Shown: positions 1-7,453 of the stretch, one piece after another
Numbering within the stretch: the first letter of the stretch is position 1
How the letters are laid out: each line of letters begins with the position of its first letter
Assembly (NCBI GenBank): GCA_964490705.1
Contig: CAZBCG010000007.1
Location: 1 to 64,000 of the forward strand
Source of the DNA: Fodinibius sp964490705
GTDB lineage: Bacteria; Bacteroidota; Rhodothermia; Balneolales; Balneolaceae
Direction of reading: 5' to 3'
DNA length: 64,000 nucleotides
Notes under the pieces: generated by a model
Seen by the model: the letters and a program-made list of their open reading frames with translations, nothing else
What the model was told of the DNA's origin: nothing
The model's database searches: none
Translations under genes and position numbers: made by a program

Positions 1-52
1 CAGTTATCAGTTATCAGTTATCAGTTATCAGTTATCAGTTATCAGTTATCAG
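1..52. repeat. 7-bp tandem repeat array (CAGTTAT)n
   Basis: Seven perfect head-to-tail copies of CAGTTAT plus a partial eighth run from the window edge, so the true array may extend to the left. It lies in the noncoding stretch downstream of the CorC-like gene that ends at 178. The same GTTAT-rich wording recurs in the inverted repeat at 25701-25754. Such short arrays usually arise by slippage and may vary in copy number between strains. No coding or binding role is visible. Confidence 0.9.
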
Positions 53-128
53 AGGCTGCTGGTTTTGGTAATGCAAGTCAAATTTAATTTTTGAAATTCG
101 CATAAATGTTCTGAAAAAACCAGGAAAT

Positions 129-158
129 CAGTGAGCAGTTACTGCTAACTGTTCACTG
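129..158. repeat. 13-bp inverted repeat at 3' end of the CorC-like gene
   Basis: The arms CAGTGAGCAGTTA (129-141) and TAACTGTTCACTG (146-158) are complementary apart from one mismatch, with a 4-base loop. The hairpin sits 20 bases past the stop codon of the minus-strand gene at 178-1452, so it could act in RNA 3'-end formation or stability. There is no clear U-run after it on the minus strand, so a classical intrinsic terminator is not claimed. Confidence 0.6.
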
Positions 159-177
159 TCTATTGTACACTGTTTGA

Positions 178-1452
178 TCAATCCATGATGACAAGTTTTA
201 CCGCCTCGATGCGGCTTGGCGTAGCCTTGCTGATAATCACTTTGTTGCCATCAATCAGCAGCTCTTCATTTACTTTGGGAATTCGTCCCAGTGCATTAAT
301 AATATACCCGGCCACGGTTTCATATTCACTCGATTCTGCCGGTAGTTTTATCTCGGGATATTCTTGCAATAGATCTTCAATTTCAAAACCGCCGCTCAAG
401 ATGTACGTATTATTGGATAGCTTCTTCACAAAATGCTCTTCGGTATCGTATTCATCCTGAATGTCGCCCACCACTTCTTCGAGGAGATCCTCGATGGTAA
501 TCATCCCCGCCGTGCCGCCATATTCATCAATAACAATAGCTACCGAAATATTTGATTTTCGAAATTCTGAAAGCAGATCTTTTGACTTTTGGGATGATGG
601 TACGAGCTTAATCGGACGCATGATCTCGGTCAGGTTATCGGGATTGCTAAACAGATCATAGGCAAAAATAACCCCGATGATGTCATCTATACTTTCCTGA
701 TAGACCGGCAGCTTCGAAAATCCCGAAGAAATAAAAAGCTTTAGGGTTTCGTCGATGCTGGTATTCTTTTCGACAGCCACAATATCGGTACGTGGAATCA
801 TCGATTCCTTGACGCGCTTATTGGAAAGCTCAAGCACGTTATGCAAGATTTCAGAATCCTCCTTATCCAGATCATGTCCGCCGGTATCGCGCAGTTCCTG
901 AAAAATGAGCTCCACATCCTGGCGACGGAAAACACGTCCCGATCGGTCAATTTCGGGATTGATAAGTTTGATAATAATATCTGCGGATTTATCAGCCAGA
1001 AAAATAAGGGGACGAAAAATCCAGTTGCAGATCTGTTGTGGTATAGCAATGACTTTCATCCACCAATCGGCATGAATACGGAACAGTGCCTTGGGCACAA
1101 TTTCGCCGAATAGCATAATCACAACCGAAGCAATCACCGTTTGGATCACCAGAAGAAGCGCACTGGACGGTGCTGTTCCCATCCAACTCTGATAAACATG
1201 CGTGACAGGCGCTACGAGAAAAATCGTCATCAGCGTGGCATAAACCACGTTGACGATATTGTTACCTACCAATGTGGTTGTAAGAAAAGTCTCGGGATTC
1301 CGAACAAAGTAATTTACTACGCGGCCGGTCCACGAGGTTTTGCGGGATTCAATCTCCAGCTTCAGGCGATTGGCGCTTACGAAAGCGATCTCTGAGCCGG
1401 AAAAAAATCCGCTTAGAATAATAGTGAGTGTTATGAGTAGTAATTCTGTCAC
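178..1452 (-). CDS. CNNM/CorC-family membrane protein (hemolysin C family, GldE-like)
   Basis: This 424-residue protein has the full CorC/HlyC layout. An N-terminal DUF21 membrane domain (about residues 1-150, hydrophobic segments near 3-22, 60-82, 97-120 and 130-152) carries conserved TTTLVGNN and GEIVPK stretches. A CBS-domain pair follows (about 215-330, with IDEYGGTAGMITIEDLLEE near 310), then a C-terminal transporter-associated domain (about 345-424). Family members act in the inner membrane in Mg2+/Co2+ or Na+/Mg2+ exchange. In Bacteroidota the paralogue GldE is linked to gliding, but no gliding genes lie here, so the substrate is undecided. The start is GTG at 1452 because the membrane domain begins directly there. 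It is the last gene of the minus block. Confidence 0.93.
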   Translation of the reverse strand: MTELLLITLTIILSGFFSGSEIAFVSANRLKLEIESRKTSWTGRVVNYFVRNPETFLTTTLVGNNIVNVVYATLMTIFLVAPVTHVYQSWMGTAPSSALLLVIQTVIASVVIMLFGEIVPKALFRIHADWWMKVIAIPQQICNWIFRPLIFLADKSADIIIKLINPEIDRSGRVFRRQDVELIFQELRDTGGHDLDKEDSEILHNVLELSNKRVKESMIPRTDIVAVEKNTSIDETLKLFISSGFSKLPVYQESIDDIIGVIFAYDLFSNPDNLTEIMRPIKLVPSSQKSKDLLSEFRKSNISVAIVIDEYGGTAGMITIEDLLEEVVGDIQDEYDTEEHFVKKLSNNTYILSGGFEIEDLLQEYPEIKLPAESSEYETVAGYIINALGRIPKVNEELLIDGNKVIISKATPSRIEAVKLVIMD

Positions 1453-1469
1453 TTAAGATAATTTCATTG

Positions 1470-1557
1470 CTTAGTGTATCTTTGTGTCTTCTTAGCGAAG
1501 CTTGGTGTTATAATTGTACCACGAAGGGACACTAAGAAGCACCAAGTTTCACAAAGT
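1470..1557. repeat. Imperfect inverted repeat between corC-like gene and crotonase
   Basis: The roughly 100-base gap holds two related arms. CTTTGTG...CTTCTTAG...CTTGGTG reads rightward in 1470-1508, and its complement, with blocks rearranged by small indels, reads in 1517-1557 (CACTAAGAAG, CACCAAG, CACAAAG). Elements of the wording ACCACGAAG...CACTAAGAAG are common as dispersed intergenic repeats in many bacteria. The element probably forms a long hairpin in the transcript running from the crotonase into the CorC-like gene. No protein is encoded. Confidence 0.6.
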
Positions 1558-1558
1558 A

Positions 1559-2338
1559 CTACTTACCTTTGAATTCAGGTTTTCGTTTTTCGAGAAATGC
1601 CGATGTCCCTTCCACAAAATCTTCGGTCTCACAGAGCTTCCCAAACAGATCAGCTTCCACCTGAAAGCCATTTTGGTGATCAGAATGATACACCGCCTTT
1701 ATTGCACTCTGAATTGCAACGGGACCGTTTTTCAATATCTTCTCAATAAATTCCATCGCCGCTTTTTTGGGGTCGTCCTCCACAACATCATTGACTATGC
1801 CCATCTCCTTCGCTTCGTTAGCCTTCACTTGTTTGCCGGTCAAAATCATTTCCAGTGCTCTGGCCTTTCCCACTAAGCGAGCTAATCGCTGCGTGCCTCC
1901 ATAACCGGGAATGAGTCCCAATCCAACTTCGGGCAAGCCAAAAGCCGCGTTGGAACTGGCAATACGCAGGTGACACGCCATAGCTAACTCTGCACCGCCG
2001 CCGAGCGCATATCCATTAACTGCCGCAACTACCGGGCGTCGCGTATCCTCAATCAGCTGAAAGATTTGCTGCCCCTTTTGAGATGCCATGCGTCCGGACC
2101 GGTTATCGAGATCGCTTAGTTCTTTGATATCGGCTCCGGCGACAAACGCTTTTTCTCCCGCACCTGTAACGATAACCGCTTGAATATCCTCGTCAATTTG
2201 GATGTTTTTGAATACATCCACCAGCTCATTGAGCAGCTCATCGTTAAGTGCATTCAGTTTCTTCGGTCGATTAATGGTAACAGTGGCAATATCCTGTTCA
2301 TCTTTCTCAAAGAGGAGGGTTTCGTACGATTCACTCAT
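1559..2338 (-). CDS. Enoyl-CoA hydratase/crotonase family protein
   Basis: The protein has 259 residues, the usual length for a short-chain enoyl-CoA hydratase. The oxyanion-hole stretches AGADI (near 70) and GYALGGGAELAMA (near 110) are present. Both catalytic glutamates are visible, one in GGGAELAMAC and one in GLPEVGLGLIPG, which favours true hydration of trans-2-enoyl-CoA over a catalytically divergent crotonase. It would act in cytosolic beta-oxidation or a short-chain CoA pathway; chain-length preference cannot be read from the sequence. The gene follows the 298-residue membrane protein by 6 bases, so it is probably cotranscribed with the PspA set, although no functional link is evident. 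Confidence 0.93.
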   Translation of the reverse strand: MSESYETLLFEKDEQDIATVTINRPKKLNALNDELLNELVDVFKNIQIDEDIQAVIVTGAGEKAFVAGADIKELSDLDNRSGRMASQKGQQIFQLIEDTRRPVVAAVNGYALGGGAELAMACHLRIASSNAAFGLPEVGLGLIPGYGGTQRLARLVGKARALEMILTGKQVKANEAKEMGIVNDVVEDDPKKAAMEFIEKILKNGPVAIQSAIKAVYHSDHQNGFQVEADLFGKLCETEDFVEGTSAFLEKRKPEFKGK

Positions 2339-2344
2339 AAATAT

Positions 2345-3241
2345 TTATTCTTTGACCCGATTCGAGGTATTGACGTTCGATCCAGATTCGCTTTCCTGTT
2401 TTTCTTCGCCTTCCATTTCAAGAAAATCCGAATCTAAATCAAGATCATCAAGATCGGAATGCAAAGGCAAGATATCCTGATCCAAATCGTCGATAAGCTG
2501 CGACGTCTCTTCTACCTCTTCGAGCAGGTTATCCAGCTGGAAACCAATTTCTTCGGGATTACTCATCGTCATCGACTGTTCATAAATATAGCGGATAGCA
2601 TCTTCAATAGTTTCGAGGTGCGTTTCACAAATCAGATATTTTTCTTTGGCAATCTCAAATTTCTTCAGACGTTTTTTGAGGATACCCACACGCCGTGCCG
2701 TTGTCCGCTTCAAACGATCCGATTTCATATTCTCCATTTTGCGCTCTTCTTCCTGCACTTCGTGCTTAAGGCTATCCTCTACCGAGGTGTTCATATACAG
2801 CTGATAGCGTTTGTGAAGATCCAATAACGTCAGATAATTGGAGATTAGCTCCTGGATTTTATTGCGGATATTTTCGAGCAATCCCTGAGAACTATAAGGC
2901 AGCTTGTCAAAATTCTCTTTAATCAGCTTTGCCAGGTGTTTGAGTACCAAAAACCGCTTTTGACTCTTCTGATCAAGCTCCTGGAAGGTTGAACGTTCCT
3001 CTGCAGCGGGATTCCGTTCACGCAGCTTGCGAAGCTTCACGTTCTTGCGAAATCGGGGCAACCGTGGAACAATCCCCAAGTACATCAGCTCTACGCCAAA
3101 GGTCATCGAGAGGATTAAATTCGAAACCAGTCCCATGTCGCTCATCACAAAAGCGGAGATGGTTGCCACCAGCAACACTCCCATGTTCAACGGGTGTAAA
3201 AACGCTTCGCGCGTAAAGTTTATGGATTGATCATCACTCAT
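2345..3241 (-). CDS. Membrane-anchored coiled-coil protein, third gene of the PspA set
   Basis: I do not recognise a named family. The 298 residues show two adjacent hydrophobic helices near 18-37 and 40-62, then a long charged helical region (about 80-250) with heptad-like spacing (for example EEERKMENMKSDRLKR and GILKKRLKKFEIAKEKY). The C-terminal tail is strongly acidic (about 255-290, repeats such as DLDDLDLDSDF). This suggests an inner-membrane hairpin carrying a cytoplasmic coiled coil. The gene lies 5 bases after a small soluble coiled-coil gene, itself 10 bases after pspA. By analogy with Psp systems it could be the membrane receptor of the PspA-like protein; that is inference. Confidence 0.75.
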   Translation of the reverse strand: MSDDQSINFTREAFLHPLNMGVLLVATISAFVMSDMGLVSNLILSMTFGVELMYLGIVPRLPRFRKNVKLRKLRERNPAAEERSTFQELDQKSQKRFLVLKHLAKLIKENFDKLPYSSQGLLENIRNKIQELISNYLTLLDLHKRYQLYMNTSVEDSLKHEVQEEERKMENMKSDRLKRTTARRVGILKKRLKKFEIAKEKYLICETHLETIEDAIRYIYEQSMTMSNPEEIGFQLDNLLEEVEETSQLIDDLDQDILPLHSDLDDLDLDSDFLEMEGEEKQESESGSNVNTSNRVKE

Positions 3242-3246
3242 AACGG

Positions 3247-3702
3247 TTATTGCTCTTCGCTTGATTTAGAAGTTGGTGCATCTTCTGCTGCATCCCCGGA
3301 ACCGATCGTTTTATTTACCTGAATCGTATCAGCCTGCTGCTCAATTTCTTTGTATAACAGCCCCATTTCCAGCTTCACTTGCTTGAGCGTATCCTTGGCC
3401 TTGGATTTTCGCATCTCCTCATCAAGCTCTTGCTCACTAAGGGATTCTTCCTGCTCATCAGTCAAGCTTTCCATGGCCACATCCAAACGAGCTTCAACCA
3501 ACGCCAGTTTGTGTTTAACCGAATAAAGGAAATCATCAAAAGAATCGAGCATCTGGCTTTTGTCCATGTTGCGAAGCGCCTCGGTAATATTCTGTGTTTT
3601 CTTGGCGCGCGATGCCCGCTCTTTGATCTCACGCATTTTGCGGTAATGCGCTTTATACTCCTCCTTTAATCGTTCGCGTTCACTGCGACTGTCGCTGGAC
3701 AT
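3247..3702 (-). CDS. Small charged helical protein, second gene of the PspA set
   Basis: The family is unrecognised. The 151 residues are highly charged and helical, with no signal peptide or membrane segment. Residues 1-35 are basic (ERERLKEEYKAHYRKMREIKER), the middle holds a possible amphipathic stretch (MLDSFDDFLYSVKHKLALVEARLDVAM) and the end is acidic and low in complexity. The frame stays open upstream to 3819 inside pspA, but ATG at 3702 is chosen because AAGGGA lies 4 bases before it and it falls just past the pspA stop. Its position between PspA and a membrane coiled-coil protein suggests a cytoplasmic adaptor in one complex. Confidence 0.75.
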   Translation of the reverse strand: MSSDSRSERERLKEEYKAHYRKMREIKERASRAKKTQNITEALRNMDKSQMLDSFDDFLYSVKHKLALVEARLDVAMESLTDEQEESLSEQELDEEMRKSKAKDTLKQVKLEMGLLYKEIEQQADTIQVNKTIGSGDAAEDAPTSKSSEEQ

Positions 3703-3705
3703 GGT

Positions 3706-3711
3706 TCCCTT
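3706..3711 (-). promoter_or_regulatory. Ribosome-binding site deciding the start of the small helical protein
   Basis: On the minus strand AAGGGA sits 4 bases before ATG at 3702 and overlaps the region right after the pspA stop. It supports the short 151-residue form over the reading frame that continues back into pspA. Confidence 0.5.
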
Positions 3712-3712
3712 G

Positions 3713-4507
3713 CTATGATTTCGACTTTTCTTTATTGCCGATCGTTTTGCCCTGCTCTTTTTCCTTCTCAGGAGCCTCATCTTCGATCTCAATTTCAGTA
3801 TCTTCATCAGCACCCACACTCTTTTCCTTATCTGCGGGCGCTTCGGTTTTGCCCATTTCAGACTTAAACTGTTTCACCAGCTCACTGGCACGCAGTTTTT
3901 CGGCATTCGCTTCGATCTCCATCGCTTCAGTATCAACACTGTCGAGTGCAAGCTCCATGCGAGCTTCGTTTTTGGCCGTTCGTTCATTCAGACGATTGAG
4001 CATCTCATCATGTGTCTGATCGAGTCCGCCGGTTTCGAATTGCTCAAGCGCATCGGCCACTTTGCCCTGCCATTGAGCACGTTCGCTGGCACGCAACGCT
4101 TCTTTGGCTTCCTGAATTTTACGATCCTTCTCACGGACAAACGCCTTTTTCACTTTCAGTGCCTTTTCGTAGGCTTGCTCAGCAAATTTGAGCTGCTCTT
4201 TCGAGGTCTCCAGATTTTCTTTGGCCTTCTCAAGCTGCATCGCATAGCCCTCGGCAATATCATCGCGATCAGCATTAATTGCCGACTTAATTTTGGCCGT
4301 CAAATCTTCAATCTTCTTTTCTAGATTTTTGACCTCCTTCTGAAGCATCATCATATTCGCCTTTACCGTGGCGATATTCTCGTTCATCTGGGGAATCTGA
4401 TCATTTAAATCCCGGATATTCTGCTCCAGAATCAACTTAGGATCTTCCATTGAGCTTATAAATCCACCGAATAGCGACTTGATAGCACGAATGAGTCGTT
4501 TAAACAT
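3713..4507 (-). CDS. pspA: PspA/IM30 family membrane-remodelling protein
   Basis: The 264-residue protein begins with the family's amphipathic N-terminus (MFKRLIRAIKSLFGGFISSMEDPKLIL) and continues as the long coiled coil of the ESCRT-III-like PspA/IM30 fold (about 25-220), including LKFAEQAYEKALKVKKAF. The family polymerises on the inner face of the plasma membrane and stabilises it under proton-leak or envelope stress. A 40-residue acidic/lysine C-terminal tail (about 225-264) exceeds the usual PspA length. No PspF activator, PspB or PspC lies nearby; instead two coiled-coil genes follow, spaced 10 and 5 bases apart, so partners and regulation differ from the enterobacterial system. A candidate promoter lies about 80 bases upstream. 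Confidence 0.9.
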   Translation of the reverse strand: MFKRLIRAIKSLFGGFISSMEDPKLILEQNIRDLNDQIPQMNENIATVKANMMMLQKEVKNLEKKIEDLTAKIKSAINADRDDIAEGYAMQLEKAKENLETSKEQLKFAEQAYEKALKVKKAFVREKDRKIQEAKEALRASERAQWQGKVADALEQFETGGLDQTHDEMLNRLNERTAKNEARMELALDSVDTEAMEIEANAEKLRASELVKQFKSEMGKTEAPADKEKSVGADEDTEIEIEDEAPEKEKEQGKTIGNKEKSKS

Positions 4508-4585
4508 GATATTATTGCTTTTTATTGATTTTTGCCCTGCCCTGTAGTACTAATTGCTTATTTGTGCAATCTAGCTCTTAGACGT

Positions 4586-4616
4586 TAAAGTTATGGTAAT
4601 TTAGTGATATTGCAAT
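4586..4616 (-). promoter_or_regulatory. Candidate Bacteroidota-type promoter for the pspA set
   Basis: In the gap between the nucleoside phosphorylase and pspA, the minus strand reads ATTG, then 19 bases, then TAACTTTA. This is close to the Bacteroidota consensus TTTG-N19-21-TAnnTTTG, with one mismatch in each box. It lies about 80 bases before the pspA start. If real, it separates the pspA set from the upstream phosphorylase gene. Confidence 0.3.
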
Positions 4617-4621
4617 TAATA

Positions 4622-5974
4622 TCACTGGTTATTTGATATTTTGTGGATGCCCTGCCGGTCAACACGATGGGTAACCATCGGCTGAGGATCGACATTATTT
4701 TTGTTGATTGTAAAAGCATCAGCCAAAATATCATTTGCAGTTTCGATTGCTTTCTCGTTGTTCGTAAAACCTACCGCTAATGTTTCACCCTTTTTAACGC
4801 TGGTGCCCAATTTATTCTTCAGGGTGATGCCTGTAGCGGGATCGATATCATCTTCTTTGACTTTTCGCCCAGCACCGAGTTCCAGTGAAGCCATTCCAAT
4901 GCTGTAGGCATCAATTTCGGTAATATATCCCGATTGCCCAGCCGTAAACTCAAAACGATGATTCGCTTGCGGATATTTCTCGAAATCCTTTAACACGCTG
5001 GTATCTCCGCCTTGAGCTTCGGTAAGCTCAAGCCACTTTTCAAAAGCCTGCCCATTTTGTACGGCTTTTTTACTCTTCTGGATTCCTTCTTCCACAGAAT
5101 TAGCCTTGCCACCGAGTGCAATCATCGTCCCTGCCAGCGTGTGGGTCACTTTCATCACATCATCGGGTCCGTGCCCCTGCAAGGCCTCCATCGACTCTTT
5201 CACTTCCAACCAGTTACCAATTTGATATCCCAGCGGTTGATTCATATTCGTGAGATACGCCACGGTTTCTTTGCCAAAATCCTCACCTATCGCCACCAGC
5301 GTTTCGGCCAGTTTCTGGGCATCTTCGTGCTTTTTCATAAAGGCACCAGACCCAAACTTTACATCCAGCACCAGCGCATCAATGCCCTCGGCCAATTTTT
5401 TACTCATGATGCTTCCGGCAATCAGCGGAATCGATTCTACCGTGGCCGTTACATCACGGAGGGCATACAGTCGTTTATCAGCGGGGGCAATATCTTCAGT
5501 TTGTCCCGCCATTACCATCTGGCACTGGGATAAAATTTTGCGGTACCGATCCAAGGTGATGTCCACCGTAAAACCGGGAATCGACTCCAGCTTGTCGAGC
5601 GTCCCTCCCGTGTGTCCCAATCCGCGACCAGAAATCATGGGCACCGGCACGCCATAGCTTGCTACAATGGGAGCCAAAATGAGTGAAAGCTTATCCCCCA
5701 CCCCGCCGGTCGAATGCTTATCCACTTTTTTGCCGGAAATATCGCTTAGATCCAGAACTTTCCCGGAATGCAACATAGCTCGGGTTAGCGCCGCAGCCTC
5801 ATCTTCATTGAGCGTATTCAGATAGCTCGCCATCAAAAAGGCACTCATCTGGTAGTCAGGCAGCTCATCCGAAGTATATTGTTCGATCAAAAAGGAAATT
5901 TCATCATCCGTTAAAGTTTCGCCGTCTCTCTTTTTGCGGATCAGTGATACTGGATTGTACGATTTTGAAGCCAT
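4622..5974 (-). CDS. deoA: Thymidine/pyrimidine-nucleoside phosphorylase
   Basis: This 450-residue enzyme cleaves pyrimidine (deoxy)nucleosides with phosphate to free base and (deoxy)ribose 1-phosphate in the cytosolic salvage pathway. The phosphate-binding loop KHSTGGVGDK lies near residue 86 and the signature SGRGLGHTGGTLDKLES near 115, both intact. The N-terminal helical domain (starting PVSLIRKKRDGETLTDDEI) and the C-terminal alpha/beta domain are complete. DeoA and the broader-specificity Pdp are hard to separate by eye, so the symbol is provisional. No other deo gene is adjacent. A 114-base gap separates it from pspA downstream. Confidence 0.93.
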   Translation of the reverse strand: MASKSYNPVSLIRKKRDGETLTDDEISFLIEQYTSDELPDYQMSAFLMASYLNTLNEDEAAALTRAMLHSGKVLDLSDISGKKVDKHSTGGVGDKLSLILAPIVASYGVPVPMISGRGLGHTGGTLDKLESIPGFTVDITLDRYRKILSQCQMVMAGQTEDIAPADKRLYALRDVTATVESIPLIAGSIMSKKLAEGIDALVLDVKFGSGAFMKKHEDAQKLAETLVAIGEDFGKETVAYLTNMNQPLGYQIGNWLEVKESMEALQGHGPDDVMKVTHTLAGTMIALGGKANSVEEGIQKSKKAVQNGQAFEKWLELTEAQGGDTSVLKDFEKYPQANHRFEFTAGQSGYITEIDAYSIGMASLELGAGRKVKEDDIDPATGITLKNKLGTSVKKGETLAVGFTNNEKAIETANDILADAFTINKNNVDPQPMVTHRVDRQGIHKISNNQ

Positions 5975-6051
5975 AAACTGCTGATATTAAATTAATTTTC
6001 GCGGTGGATTACCGTATATTTCTTAAAAATTTTGATATCTAAAAGTCCCTG

Positions 6052-7179
6052 ATGATCAACGTTTTAGCCGATCAGTACCTGTATAATATACAGTCTTATT
6101 TGCCCGAAAACATCAACCTGCAATTTTTTGATCCATCCGAAGGATTGCCGTCTGACATTTCGAATATCCACGGCATGCTGATTCGCACGGTCATCCCCAT
6201 AAATAAACAGACACTGCCCGAAATTCCGAGCCAGCTTTCGTTTATTGGAACAGCCTCGGCCGGTACAGATCATGTTGATATTGACTACCTGCAAAGCCAT
6301 GATATCACCTTTGCTGATGCTGCGGGCTGTAATGCACGATCGGTGGCAGAATATGTGGCTACGGCCTTACTGCTTTGGGATGAAAAACGAAGCGCAGATT
6401 TACAGAAGTTAATCGCAGGTATCGTCGGCGTGGGACACGTAGGCACGCAGGTCTCGAAACTGTTGGATAATCTCGATATTTCTACTGTTCTATACGATCC
6501 GCCCAGAGAAAACCGTGATTCAAATTTTACTTCTGCCTCGTTAAGCGAAGTGCTGGATTGCGACATCCTTTCTTTTCACACGCCGTTGACCGAGACAGGA
6601 GATTATCCGACGTATCACTGGCTCGATAGTGAAAAACTTGCCAATCGTGCCTTTGATCTGATTATTAATTCTGCTCGTGGAGGTGTAGTTGATGAAACGG
6701 CTCTCTTGCAAGCCAAACGCACCGGTCGCGTCCGGGATATCATTATTGATGTCTGGGAAGATGAGCCACAGGTTCAACTTGAGACGGCACAGGAAGCATT
6801 TATCAAAACGCCGCATATTGCGGGCTACTCCGTTCAGGCAAAAAATAATGCCTCAAAATTTGTGGCCGATGCGCTGATTGATCACTTTGAGTTGCCTGCT
6901 CCCAACAATCAAGATGCTGGAAGTACCCGTGTGGTGGAAAAATCTATTGACAAATTTGATTCGCTCGGTGAGCTGTTGACGTTCCTGCATCCCATCAAGG
7001 AGTATGAAGCTGAATTATCGGATATCCTGCAACAGCATTTTAATGATCGTGGACAAAGATTCAATAAACTCCGGGCAGAATTTCCGCTGCGAAATGAGTT
7101 TGCACAAACTCTGTTACCAGCTACTTATTTTGAGCAATTCCCAATACTAAAACTCCTGGGATTTTCTAAAATGGAGTAA
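6052..7179 (+). CDS. pdxB: 4-phosphoerythronate dehydrogenase
   Basis: The 375-residue D-2-hydroxyacid dehydrogenase has PdxB character. The NAD-binding loop GIVGVGHVGTQVSKLLDNL is near residue 122, INSARGGVVDE (catalytic Arg region) near 205, and the active-site His region TPHIAGYS near 258. A PdxB-like C-terminal dimerisation extension (about 290-375) separates it from SerA or lactate dehydrogenases. It oxidises 4-phospho-D-erythronate in the deoxyxylulose-5-phosphate-dependent route to pyridoxal phosphate. It is transcribed away from the nucleoside phosphorylase across a 77-base divergent gap and is followed by repeats rather than other pdx genes. Confidence 0.88.
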   Translation: MINVLADQYLYNIQSYLPENINLQFFDPSEGLPSDISNIHGMLIRTVIPINKQTLPEIPSQLSFIGTASAGTDHVDIDYLQSHDITFADAAGCNARSVAEYVATALLLWDEKRSADLQKLIAGIVGVGHVGTQVSKLLDNLDISTVLYDPPRENRDSNFTSASLSEVLDCDILSFHTPLTETGDYPTYHWLDSEKLANRAFDLIINSARGGVVDETALLQAKRTGRVRDIIIDVWEDEPQVQLETAQEAFIKTPHIAGYSVQAKNNASKFVADALIDHFELPAPNNQDAGSTRVVEKSIDKFDSLGELLTFLHPIKEYEAELSDILQQHFNDRGQRFNKLRAEFPLRNEFAQTLLPATYFEQFPILKLLGFSKME

Positions 7180-7199
7180 TGTAATAGCCAACCTTTTTT

Positions 7200-7227
7200 A
7201 CCGCAGAGGACGCAAAGAAACACAGAG
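7200..7227. repeat. Dispersed-type intergenic repeat fragment
   Basis: Just after pdxB the sequence reads ACCGCAGAGGACGCAAAGAAACACAGAG. It is half of a dispersed intergenic palindrome type known from many bacterial genomes (ACCGCAGAGG...CACAGAG). A partial complement (CTTCTGTG) follows at about 7232. It seems to be a degraded copy with no coding content. Confidence 0.45.
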
Positions 7228-7306
7228 TTTATCCTTCTGTGTAATTCTATGGTTGTTAATCCGTTTAACGGTTGTATATGCTGGCTTACAAACCACAACC
7301 ATCCGC

Positions 7307-7419
7307 TGTGTCATCCCGGACTCCGATCCGGGATCTTCCAGAGATGGTCAGCGTTGATCTGAAACTATATCAACGCTGACGGACGTTACGAGATCCTGAA
7401 ACAAGTTCAGGATGGCACA
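7307..7419. repeat. Long imperfect inverted repeat (about 51-bp arms) between convergent genes
   Basis: The left arm 7307-7358 begins TGTGTCATCCCGGAC and ends GTCAGCGTTGAT. The right arm 7369-7419 begins ATCAACGCTGAC and ends GATGGCACA. The innermost 12 bases pair perfectly and the outer part pairs imperfectly, leaving a 10-base loop. Within each arm are shorter palindromes (CCCGGActccgaTCCGGG and TCCTGAaacaagTTCAGGA). It lies in the 274-base gap between pdxB and tatD, which converge, so it could terminate both transcripts. It has the form of a nonautonomous palindromic element; no transposase is present. Confidence 0.75.
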
Positions 7420-7453
7420 ATAGCTGTTTCTTTAATCGCTAAACGCGTTATGG

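Noticed and set aside
1..52. Possible CRISPR array
   Set aside because: The repeats are directly adjoining 7-mers without spacers, so this is a simple tandem array.
3703..3819. 39-residue N-terminal extension of the second PspA-set gene
   Set aside because: It overlaps the end of pspA in another frame, is extremely basic from frame effects, and a ribosome site precedes the internal ATG at 3702.
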